From contig CAZIMM010000091.1 in assembly GCA_964540415.1 (NCBI GenBank), forward strand, positions 1-8,463: a stretch of DNA of 8,463 nucleotides. Direction: 5' to 3'. Below the pieces are notes generated by a model that worked only from the letters and a program-made list of their open reading frames with translations, was not told the origin of the DNA and did not search any database. How positions within the stretch are numbered: the first letter of the stretch is position 1; every line of letters starts with the position of its first letter. The stretch comes from CAZIMM01 sp964540415. GTDB taxonomy: Bacteria > Bacillota > Clostridia > Oscillospirales > Acutalibacteraceae. This document shows positions 1 through 5,143 of this stretch, one piece after another. A program made the position numbers and the translations under genes.

Positions 1-117
1 AGCCTGCTCCGCCGCAAGTTTCTCGGCTTCCTCGCGCTCCGCCTGCTCCGCCGCAAGTCTCTCGGCTTCTTCGCGCGCTGCCTGCTCCGCCGCAAGTCTC
101 TCGGTTTCTTCACGTGC
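1..117 (-). repeat. 39-bp in-frame tandem repeat, three copies (fourth degenerate copy at 118-156)
   Basis: The units at 1-39, 40-78 and 79-117 each differ from the next at 4 of 39 positions and share a core beginning gcctgctccgccgcaagt. A diverged fourth unit occupies 118-156. The period is 13 codons, so copy-number change would keep the frame of the coiled-coil gene. The array reaches the window edge, so the true copy number is unknown. Confidence 0.9.
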
Positions 118-285
118 TGCCTGTTCTGCGGCCGCCTTTTTTTCGGCTTCTTCCTCTGCTTTTTTCTTGATTGCATCAAGGTTCAAAAACAGGTTGGCTT
201 TTTCTCCAAGCTCACGTTTGTTTTCAAATGCGCTTGTTATGCCGGTGATATCAAAACCGTTGTTATTATCTTTTCTGTCAATCAT
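1..285 (-). CDS. Unrecognised coiled-coil repeat protein, N-terminal 95 residues (3' end beyond window)
   Basis: The reading frame is open from an ATG at 285 to the window edge, giving 95 codons. An AAAGG element (296-300) lies 10 bases upstream of the ATG. Residues 1-40 are a non-repetitive polar head. From about residue 41 the protein becomes almost pure Ala/Glu/Lys/Arg/Gln, with 13-residue units of the pattern (A/E)REEAERLAAEQA. There are three near-identical units (residues 57-69, 70-82, 83-95) and a degenerate one before them (44-56). The composition predicts a long charged helix or coiled coil, as in TolA-like or rod-like spacer regions, but such low-complexity helices resemble many unrelated proteins and do not give a function. 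It starts 22 bases after the cinA stop on the same strand, so it may be co-transcribed with cinA. No signal peptide or membrane segment is visible in the part present. The domain that would define its role lies outside the window. Confidence 0.78.
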   Translation of the reverse strand, partial: MIDRKDNNNGFDITGITSAFENKRELGEKANLFLNLDAIKKKAEEEAEKKAAAEQAAREETERLAAEQAAREEAERLAAEQAEREEAEKLAAEQA

Positions 286-307
286 TCCGGTTAAACCTTT
301 CCGTGGA

Positions 308-1540
308 TTATTGCAGATACTTTATTATCATATTCAGCGCCTTTGATGACGCGGCATAGCGGTTGTATTCCCTGCTGTTCTCCGTTCTGCCGGTTTTCAG
401 CTCGTAAACCTCCTGCCTGTCCTCCGCATCAAAGCCGATATAGATAAGCCCCGCTTCCCTCGTACCGTCCGTTCCCGGGCCGGCAAAGCCAGTGATTCCG
501 ATTCCGATATCCGCACCGCTGAAGCTCCTGATCCGACTTGCCATTTCAGCCGCGGTCTGTTCGCTGACAGCCGTGAACTTGTCAAGAGTCTCTTTTTTCA
601 CGCCGAGCATACGCATTTTCATTTCGTTCGAATAAGTGACCATACCGCACTCAAAGACATTTGACGAGCCTTCTATTTCCGTCAGTCTTTTTGCAAAAAA
701 GCCGCCGGTGCAGCTTTCTGCAGCCGCCACTGTTTTGCCGGCCTCGAGCAACAGCTCAACAGCTCTTTGCTGAAGGGATTCAACGTCAATTCCGTAAATA
801 TATTTCCCGAGCCTCTCTTTTATCGTTGCAACCGTTTCGTCGCACATTTCTGCCGCCTTTTCAACGCTGTCCGCCTTGGCCGTGACACGCAGAAGCGACT
901 CAAAATCCTTTGCATAGGGTGCGACGGTGGGGTTGGCGCTGTCGAGCAGGTCCTCAACCTCGGTTGCCATTGCCGCCTCACCGATTCCGAACAGCCGCAC
1001 ACTGCGCGAAAAAATCACGCCCTGCGAAAAATTCGCAAGATAAGGCTTGACCTCGTTTTCAAACATCGGAACAAGCTCACGCGGCGGTCCGGGTAGCATA
1101 ATGATATGCTTGCCGTTTTTTTCGGCGACACAGCCCGGCGCCGTGCCGTTGGAGTTGTTCAGAACCGTGCCGCCCTTGGGAATGAGAGCCTGCTTGCGGT
1201 TATTCTCCGTCATAACGCTGCCTCTGTGCTCAAAGAAGTGACGGATGCCTTCAAGAATGTCCTCGTGCAGCTCCAGCTCGACGCCAAGAGCCTTGCAGCA
1301 AACCTCTTTTGTCAGATCGTCCTTCGTCGGGCCGAGACCCCCTGAGGTGATGATTATGTCGCAGCGTTCGAGTGCCGAGCGTATTTCCGCCTCAAGGCGC
1401 TCCGGATTGTCACCGATTACGCTTTGCCTGAGCTGAGAAACGCCCATGGCGGCAAGCTCACGCGAAAGATACTGAGCGTTGGTGTTGAGAATGTCACCGA
1501 GCAGCAGCTCTGTCCCGACGCAGATAACCTCACAGTTCAA
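308..1540 (-). CDS. cinA: CinA-family protein: N-terminal MoCF-like nucleotide domain plus C-terminal NMN amidohydrolase (PncC) domain
   Basis: The protein has 410 residues, normal for full-length two-domain CinA. The N-terminal domain (about 1-170) carries the family signatures VGTELLLGDILNTNAQ (8-23), ITSGGLGPTKDD (64-75) and MLPGPPREL (148-156), typical of the molybdopterin-binding-like COG1058 fold. The C-terminal domain (about 255-410) has AAAESCTGG (272-280), a VTYSNEMK stretch (301-308) and GITGFAGPG (348-356), typical of nicotinamide-nucleotide amidohydrolase. In characterised relatives this domain converts NMN to nicotinate mononucleotide for NAD recycling, and the N-terminal domain has been linked to ADP-ribose hydrolysis. 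The start is TTG at 1540: it matches the family N-terminus, an AGAGG site (1549-1553) sits 8 bases upstream, and an in-frame stop lies just before, leaving no ATG alternative. It is third in the desulfurase-thiI-cinA operon. The competence role implied by the name is not testable here. Confidence 0.97.
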   Translation of the reverse strand: MNCEVICVGTELLLGDILNTNAQYLSRELAAMGVSQLRQSVIGDNPERLEAEIRSALERCDIIITSGGLGPTKDDLTKEVCCKALGVELELHEDILEGIRHFFEHRGSVMTENNRKQALIPKGGTVLNNSNGTAPGCVAEKNGKHIIMLPGPPRELVPMFENEVKPYLANFSQGVIFSRSVRLFGIGEAAMATEVEDLLDSANPTVAPYAKDFESLLRVTAKADSVEKAAEMCDETVATIKERLGKYIYGIDVESLQQRAVELLLEAGKTVAAAESCTGGFFAKRLTEIEGSSNVFECGMVTYSNEMKMRMLGVKKETLDKFTAVSEQTAAEMASRIRSFSGADIGIGITGFAGPGTDGTREAGLIYIGFDAEDRQEVYELKTGRTENSREYNRYAASSKALNMIIKYLQ

Positions 1541-1548
1541 AAAAACAA

Positions 1549-1553
1549 CCTCT
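1549..1553 (-). promoter_or_regulatory. Ribosome binding site of cinA, overlapping the thiI stop codon
   Basis: AGAGG shares bases with the TAG stop of thiI (1552-1554) and stands 8 bases before the TTG start at 1540. It supports the non-ATG start and suggests that cinA translation is coupled to termination on thiI. Confidence 0.7.
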
Positions 1554-2721
1554 AATCAATAATATACTTTTTTGCCGCGCTCACAGCCTCGTCAACAAGC
1601 CTGTCCGTTTCGAGTGCCTGCTCCGCCTGTTCAACAAAATAAAGCTTCGGACGCGTTCTCGGGTGGCGGGGTGTGAACACCGTGCAGCAGTCTTCAAACG
1701 GGAGCACGGAAATGTCAAATGTGCCGATTTTGCGTGCAACTGCAATAATCTCATCCTTGTCCATGCCTATGAGCGGACGAAAGACCGGCATATTCGCGGC
1801 GGCGTCCGTACAGGCAATCGCGCCGAGGGTCTGGCTTGCAACCTGACCGAGACTTTCACCCGTTATCAGTGCGCCGCAGCCCTGTGCGCGGGCAATTCTT
1901 TCGGAGCAGAGCACCATGATTCGGCGCATGATTATTGTGAACAGCTCCTCCGGGCACTTGTCCCGAATTTGCTCCTGGATTTCCGTAAACGGAACTACAA
2001 ACAGCGTTATTCTGCCGGAATAAGCCGCAACCTTGTGCAGCAAATCGTGCACCTTTCTCTCTGCGCTCTCGCTTGTGTAAGGAGGAGAGGCAAAGTGTAC
2101 CGCCGTGAGGCTCAGCCCGCGCTTTGCTATCATCCAACCCGCAACCGGGCTGTCGATCCCTCCGGACACCATGAGCGCCGCGTTGCCTGCAGAGCCGGAC
2201 GGCATACCGCCGGCACCCTTGATTTGGTTTGCGTGAAGAAAAATGTTTTTGTCTCTGACTTCAACATTCACCGTTACCTGCGGGGAACGCACGTCAACCT
2301 TCAAATGGTCGAATTTTTCAAGCAATTTTTCGCCGAGCATAGCGCAGATTTGCGGAGAGGTCAGGGCAAAGCGCTTATCTGAACGCTTTGCCTCAACCTT
2401 ATAAGTGTCACATCCGAGCAGGACGGGTTCAAACCATTCCCCGGCTTTTTCAAGCACCTCGTCCATATCCTTGCTGAGCACTGCAGCGCGCGAAACGCCG
2501 GCAATACCGAAAACCCGCAAAAGCTTTTCAAGTGCAAGGTCAAGCTCGCAGTTCTCGTCCTCCGGCTCAATCATTATCGTTGACTGTGATGATGTAAACC
2601 TGAATTTGCCCAGTTCACTGAGTCTCCACTTCATGTTCTTTATAAGTATATCCTCAAATGTGCGGCGATTCAGGCCTTTGAGTGCAAGTTCACCGTTTTT
2701 GACTAGAAGAATTTCTCTCAT
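1552..2721 (-). CDS. thiI: tRNA 4-thiouridine synthetase ThiI (no rhodanese domain)
   Basis: The protein has 389 residues. Its order is an N-terminal ferredoxin-like domain (about 1-60), a THUMP RNA-binding domain (about 60-165) and an ATP pyrophosphatase domain (about 175-389). The PP-loop is SGGIDSP (186-192), followed by ITGESLGQVASQT (286-298) and the conserved PFEDCCTVFTPRHPRT segment (341-356). In the known reaction ThiI adenylates uridine-8 of certain tRNAs and exchanges oxygen for sulfur carried as a persulfide. Some homologues also feed thiazole synthesis for thiamine. The enterobacterial form (about 480 residues) has a C-terminal rhodanese domain bearing the persulfide cysteine. That domain is absent here, as in Bacillus and other Firmicutes, so sulfur is probably delivered directly by the desulfurase encoded immediately upstream. 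The ATG at 2721 begins right after that gene's TGA with no gap, and an AAAGGA site lies inside the end of the preceding gene, indicating translational coupling. Confidence 0.97.
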   Translation of the reverse strand: MREILLVKNGELALKGLNRRTFEDILIKNMKWRLSELGKFRFTSSQSTIMIEPEDENCELDLALEKLLRVFGIAGVSRAAVLSKDMDEVLEKAGEWFEPVLLGCDTYKVEAKRSDKRFALTSPQICAMLGEKLLEKFDHLKVDVRSPQVTVNVEVRDKNIFLHANQIKGAGGMPSGSAGNAALMVSGGIDSPVAGWMIAKRGLSLTAVHFASPPYTSESAERKVHDLLHKVAAYSGRITLFVVPFTEIQEQIRDKCPEELFTIIMRRIMVLCSERIARAQGCGALITGESLGQVASQTLGAIACTDAAANMPVFRPLIGMDKDEIIAVARKIGTFDISVLPFEDCCTVFTPRHPRTRPKLYFVEQAEQALETDRLVDEAVSAAKKYIID

Positions 2722-3858
2722 TCATTTATTCCTTTGTTTTATTGTCTTTTTGCATATTTCCAATCCGTACAGCAACATATCCAGTTCCTCGCGCACTGTA
2801 AAACGCGACAAACTGATTCGCAGGGCACTCGCAATCCGCTCGTCACCGAGCTTCATCGCGGTGAGTACTCTGCTCTTGTGCCCCTTGGCACAGGCTGAGC
2901 CCGAAGAAATGTAAACGCCGCGCGAGGAGAGGAGGTTCATCATCGGCTCCGAGTTGATTCCGAGAACCGACAAATTGACGATATACGGCAGGGCGTCCGG
3001 AGGTGAGTTTATGACAACTCCTCCGAGTCTTACAGCTTCATTAACAAAGTAATTCCTCAATGCGCCGACTCTTTTGAGCTGCTCGGCGGGATCGGGCATT
3101 TCCTCGAGTGCTCCGGCAAGACCCATAATCGCAGGCATCGGCTGTGTTCCCGAATATATGCCGCCCTCTTGATATCCCCCGAAAATGTACGGTTCGATGC
3201 GTACTCCCTTTTTTATATAAAGAACCCCAACGCCCTTGGGCCCGTTGATTTTGTGCCCGCTGAAGCTCAGCAGGTCAACACCCAAAGATGAGGGCCTCAT
3301 CGGTAATTTTCCGAAAGCCTGCACCGCGTCGCAGTGAATGAGCGCAGGAGAGTTTGCCCTATTCACCGCCGCTCTTACCGCCTCAACCGGCTGAATGCTT
3401 CCGACCTCGTTATTGACCGACATTATGCTCACAAGCACCGTGTCTTGATTAACCGCGGAAGTAAGATCCCTTACATTTATCTTTCCCTGAGCATCCACCT
3501 TCAGCCTGATAACCTCAAAGCCCTCTTTTTCGAGCTGCTTGAACGGTTCATCAACTGCCGGATGCTCAATTTCTGTTGTTATTATTCTTTTCCCGCGCCT
3601 TTTCAGAGCATGTGCCGCGCCGAAAATTGCGGCGTTGTCGCTCAGGGTTCCGCTGCCGGTGAAGATTACTTCTTCCTCGTCGCAGAAGAGACGCTTTGCA
3701 ACAAGCTGACGAGCGTATTTCAGTGCCTCGCTTGCCTGGATGCCGGGTCTGTGCAGGGAGGAAGGGTTTCCCCAACCCTGCTCTATCGCTTCAACCATCC
3801 GTTCTCTCGCGCGAACGCACAGAGGGGTGGTCGCACTGTTGTCCAAATATGCCTCCAT
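2722..3858 (-). CDS. Cysteine desulfurase, NifS/IscS family (PLP-dependent, class V aminotransferase fold)
   Basis: This PLP enzyme removes sulfur from L-cysteine as an enzyme-bound persulfide plus alanine. With the start at 3858 it has 378 residues, normal for the family, and begins MEAYLDNSATTP like its relatives. Visible residues are TGSGT (67-71, cofactor phosphate region), His99 in IEHPAV (ring stacking), HCDAVQ (176-181, Asp177), Lys203 in SFSGHK (Schiff base) and Cys323 in SSGSACAKGH (persulfide cysteine). ATG 3858 is preferred because GGGAGGG stands 6 bases before it. A longer in-frame reading from TTG 3894 adds 12 unconserved residues and would translate that ribosome site as Lys-Gly-Gly. 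The neighbour thiI starts on the next base, so this is probably the dedicated sulfur donor for ThiI, comparable to B. subtilis NifZ. One oddity is TGSGTLSDN (67-75), where the family usually has Glu at the Leu72 position. Confidence 0.94.
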   Translation of the reverse strand: MEAYLDNSATTPLCVRARERMVEAIEQGWGNPSSLHRPGIQASEALKYARQLVAKRLFCDEEEVIFTGSGTLSDNAAIFGAAHALKRRGKRIITTEIEHPAVDEPFKQLEKEGFEVIRLKVDAQGKINVRDLTSAVNQDTVLVSIMSVNNEVGSIQPVEAVRAAVNRANSPALIHCDAVQAFGKLPMRPSSLGVDLLSFSGHKINGPKGVGVLYIKKGVRIEPYIFGGYQEGGIYSGTQPMPAIMGLAGALEEMPDPAEQLKRVGALRNYFVNEAVRLGGVVINSPPDALPYIVNLSVLGINSEPMMNLLSSRGVYISSGSACAKGHKSRVLTAMKLGDERIASALRISLSRFTVREELDMLLYGLEICKKTIKQRNK

Positions 3859-3864
3859 CAGCTT

Positions 3865-3871
3865 CCCTCCC
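3865..3871 (-). promoter_or_regulatory. Strong ribosome binding site that fixes the desulfurase start
   Basis: The minus strand reads AAGGGAGGGAAGCTG directly before ATG 3858. The GGGAGGG core spans 3871-3865, leaving 6 bases to the ATG. This is the strongest ribosome site in the leftward operon and decides the start against TTG 3894, which has none. Confidence 0.8.
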
Positions 3872-3903
3872 TTCGGTACATTATTCTCCGACAACTGAGG
3901 AGG
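3866..3903 (-). promoter_or_regulatory. Possible leader hairpin sequestering the desulfurase ribosome site
   Basis: CCTCC (3903-3899 read on the minus strand) is exactly complementary to GGAGG (3870-3866), part of the ribosome binding site, with a 28-base loop. An alternative short pairing joins CTCC (3901-3898 region) to the GGAG just before 3886. Two mutually exclusive pairings could form a simple on/off leader, but each is only 4-6 base pairs and may be chance. Confidence 0.25.
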
Positions 3904-3920
3904 TAATACATACCAATAAC

Positions 3921-3926
3921 ATTATA
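3921..3926 (-). promoter_or_regulatory. Candidate -10 element for the desulfurase-thiI-cinA operon
   Basis: A perfect TATAAT on the minus strand lies in the 91-base gap between the upstream membrane-protein gene and the desulfurase start. It would start RNA near 3914, giving a leader of about 55 bases. The region 17 bases upstream (TCACTT, 3949-3944) is a poor -35 match, so this may be weak or activator-dependent, or the operon may instead be read from the upstream gene's promoter. Confidence 0.4.
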
Positions 3927-3949
3927 AGCGCCGAACCGCGGAAAAGTGA

Positions 3950-4357
3950 CTATTTGCTCCAGACCGCTTTGATTTCTCCGAGCATGTTTTCAGAGTCAAA
4001 ATCAACCCGCGTCGAAAGGTCGTCCGGGTCGGTATACACGGTAATCACTGAGTCTTCCGAGCGGTAATAAAACGCACGGACAAACTTTCCGTCAACATAA
4101 AACGCCGTGTTTTCACCGACTCCGAGCTCCGCCTCATCCACCCTGCGGACAAGCCATAGCTCGCTCGTGTCAGAATTCTTCGGTGTGGCAACAACAATTG
4201 CTGTTCCGCCGACAAAGGCGTTCTCGGGTGAATCTCCGCTGATGTAAAAGCAGCCTATGAGCGTGCCCGCAGCCAACAAGGGAAGACACACCAGCACAAT
4301 GAGCACCGCGCTAACGGCGTTGAACGCCCTGCGCCTGCCCGTCACTTTCTTTCTCAT
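3950..4357 (-). CDS. Small single-pass membrane protein, possibly a degenerate S26 (signal peptidase-like) domain
   Basis: The protein has 135 residues. A basic N-terminus (MRKKVTGRRR) precedes one hydrophobic segment at about 14-38, then a soluble domain of about 95 residues, presumably outside the membrane. I do not recognise a named family. Residues 40-56 (SGDSPENAFVGGTAIVV) line up without gaps on the SGxSMxPT...GD.V.V pattern around the serine of type I signal peptidases. LVRRV (69-73) falls where SipW/Sec11-type enzymes carry an HRV motif, and MLGEIKAVW (125-133) resembles their closing VIGKVVFV strand. If related, the catalytic base is Arg instead of His or Lys and the Met-x-Pro after Ser43 is lost, so it is probably not an active protease. 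This comparison is from memory. The ATG at 4357 follows GGGGG by 7 bases. It is divergent from the sigma factor gene and upstream of the desulfurase operon. Confidence 0.8.
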   Translation of the reverse strand: MRKKVTGRRRAFNAVSAVLIVLVCLPLLAAGTLIGCFYISGDSPENAFVGGTAIVVATPKNSDTSELWLVRRVDEAELGVGENTAFYVDGKFVRAFYYRSEDSVITVYTDPDDLSTRVDFDSENMLGEIKAVWSK

Positions 4358-4408
4358 TGCGACACCCCCGAAATCAGCAAAGAATTCCGCTGATTATAGA
4401 TACATAGC

Positions 4409-4417
4409 ATTATAACA
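4409..4417 (-). promoter_or_regulatory. Candidate extended -10 promoter for the small membrane protein gene
   Basis: The minus strand reads TGTTATAAT, an extended -10 (TGn plus perfect TATAAT). The -35 position 17 bases upstream (TACACT, 4437-4432) matches 3 of 6, which extended -10 promoters tolerate. It gives a leader of about 45 bases to ATG 4357. A second TATAAT on the same strand (4398-4393) lies 16 bases further on and could be an alternative. Confidence 0.5.
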
Positions 4418-4443
4418 CATTATTTAGCCTGAGTGTATAGTAA

Positions 4444-4476
4444 TTCTGAAATTTTTATGATAAAATTATGACAGAA
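4444..4476. promoter_or_regulatory. Imperfect AT-rich palindrome in the divergent promoter region
   Basis: TTCTG (4444-4448) is mirrored by CAGAA (4472-4476). Inside it, AATTTT (4450-4455) is mirrored by AAAATT (4462-4467) around TATGAT. The arms are not evenly spaced about one centre. It lies about 90 bases before the sigma factor start, where an operator or promoter would be expected. No convincing -35/-10 pair for the rightward genes was identified beyond TATGAT and TAAAAT in the centre. Confidence 0.3.
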
Positions 4477-4567
4477 ACGCCGAAGGAAAATATTTTTAGC
4501 AGCGGTGCAACACTTCAGGGAAAATTTGACTCTTATTTAGTAAGGGACGATGAAAGAGGTTTTTTCG

Positions 4568-5098
4568 ATGAATGACGCGGCAAGGACACTGATTCGTGAC
4601 GCTGTCGGCGGAGACGCAAATGCATTCGGGGAGCTATATTCAATGTATGCATCAGAGCTGTACCGTTTTGCATATTATTATCTCGGCTCTGCCGCTTCTG
4701 CACAGGACGCTGTGCAGGAGGCGTGCCTGGCTGCCTTCGGGAGCATTTCTTCTCTCAGGGAGCCGGAAAAGTTCAAGTCATGGTTTTTTACAATACTTGC
4801 CAACACCTGCAAACGGCTTTTGCGAGCAGGCCGCGAGCAGAACGGAGTAATATCCATTGAGGAACTCTCATGCGATCCTCCGGCGCGAGATGCTGATTCC
4901 GATTTGTCCCTTTCGGTTCAGCTGACCGATGCGCTGTTGCGCATTGCGGAGGAGGAACGGTCCATCGTCCTTTTAAGCGTTATCGGCGGCTACAACAGTG
5001 CCGAAATTTCGAAACTGCTTGTTCTGCCGCGCGGTACGGTTCGCTCAAAGCTATCGCGAGCACTTGCGAAACTGCGTGAGGAGCTGAAACTTGAATGA
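4568..5098 (+). CDS. ECF-type RNA polymerase sigma-70 family factor
   Basis: The protein has 176 residues from ATG 4568. Region 2 (about 18-86) includes the core-binding DAVQEACLAAF (47-57) and the -10 recognition helix around FKSWFFTILANTCKRLLR (69-86). A short acidic linker (about 95-117) replaces region 3, and region 4 (about 118-172) ends in a helix-turn-helix, GYNSAEISKLLVLPRGTVRSK. This two-domain layout defines extracytoplasmic-function sigma factors, which redirect RNA polymerase to a small regulon when an anti-sigma releases them. ATG 4568 is preferred because GAGGT (4556-4560) is 7 bases before it. ATG 4550 has AAGGGA only 2 bases away and adds six residues. The gene is followed after 45 bases by a membrane-anchored beta-propeller protein, its likely anti-sigma or sensor partner. 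The specific ECF group and signal are not deducible here. Confidence 0.94.
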   Translation: MNDAARTLIRDAVGGDANAFGELYSMYASELYRFAYYYLGSAASAQDAVQEACLAAFGSISSLREPEKFKSWFFTILANTCKRLLRAGREQNGVISIEELSCDPPARDADSDLSLSVQLTDALLRIAEEERSIVLLSVIGGYNSAEISKLLVLPRGTVRSKLSRALAKLREELKLE

Positions 5099-5143
5099 AA
5101 ATACATACCGCTCCGATAAACGCCGTGAAAGGAAGGAATTCAC

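Noticed and set aside
1..156. CRISPR-like or noncoding repeat array at the left edge.
   Set aside because: The period is 39 bases with no spacers, it keeps a reading frame, and it translates to a regular helical repeat, so it is a coding repeat.
1663..2382. Open frame of 239 codons on the plus strand.
   Set aside because: It lies wholly antisense to thiI, which has clear family motifs. Its product is Cys/Arg/His-rich with no recognisable domain.
2405..2914. Ser-rich open frame of 169 codons on the plus strand.
   Set aside because: It is antisense across the thiI/desulfurase junction, and its composition is that of a shadow frame.
3859..3894. Longer desulfurase beginning at TTG 3894 (12 extra residues).
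   Set aside because: It has no ribosome site, the extra residues are absent from the family, and a strong GGGAGGG site serves ATG 3858.
3334..3906. Open frame of 190 codons on the plus strand.
   Set aside because: It is antisense to the cysteine desulfurase, with no ribosome site or family resemblance.
4505..4535. ECF-type autoregulatory promoter (GCAACA as a -35 before GACTCT).
   Set aside because: Only the AAC core resembles an ECF -35, and the -10 has no CGTC/CGTA. This is too weak to call.
4550..4567. Sigma factor start at ATG 4550.
   Set aside because: Its AAGGGA is only 2 bases away, whereas ATG 4568 has GAGGT at 7 bases. It remains possible, but the change is six residues.
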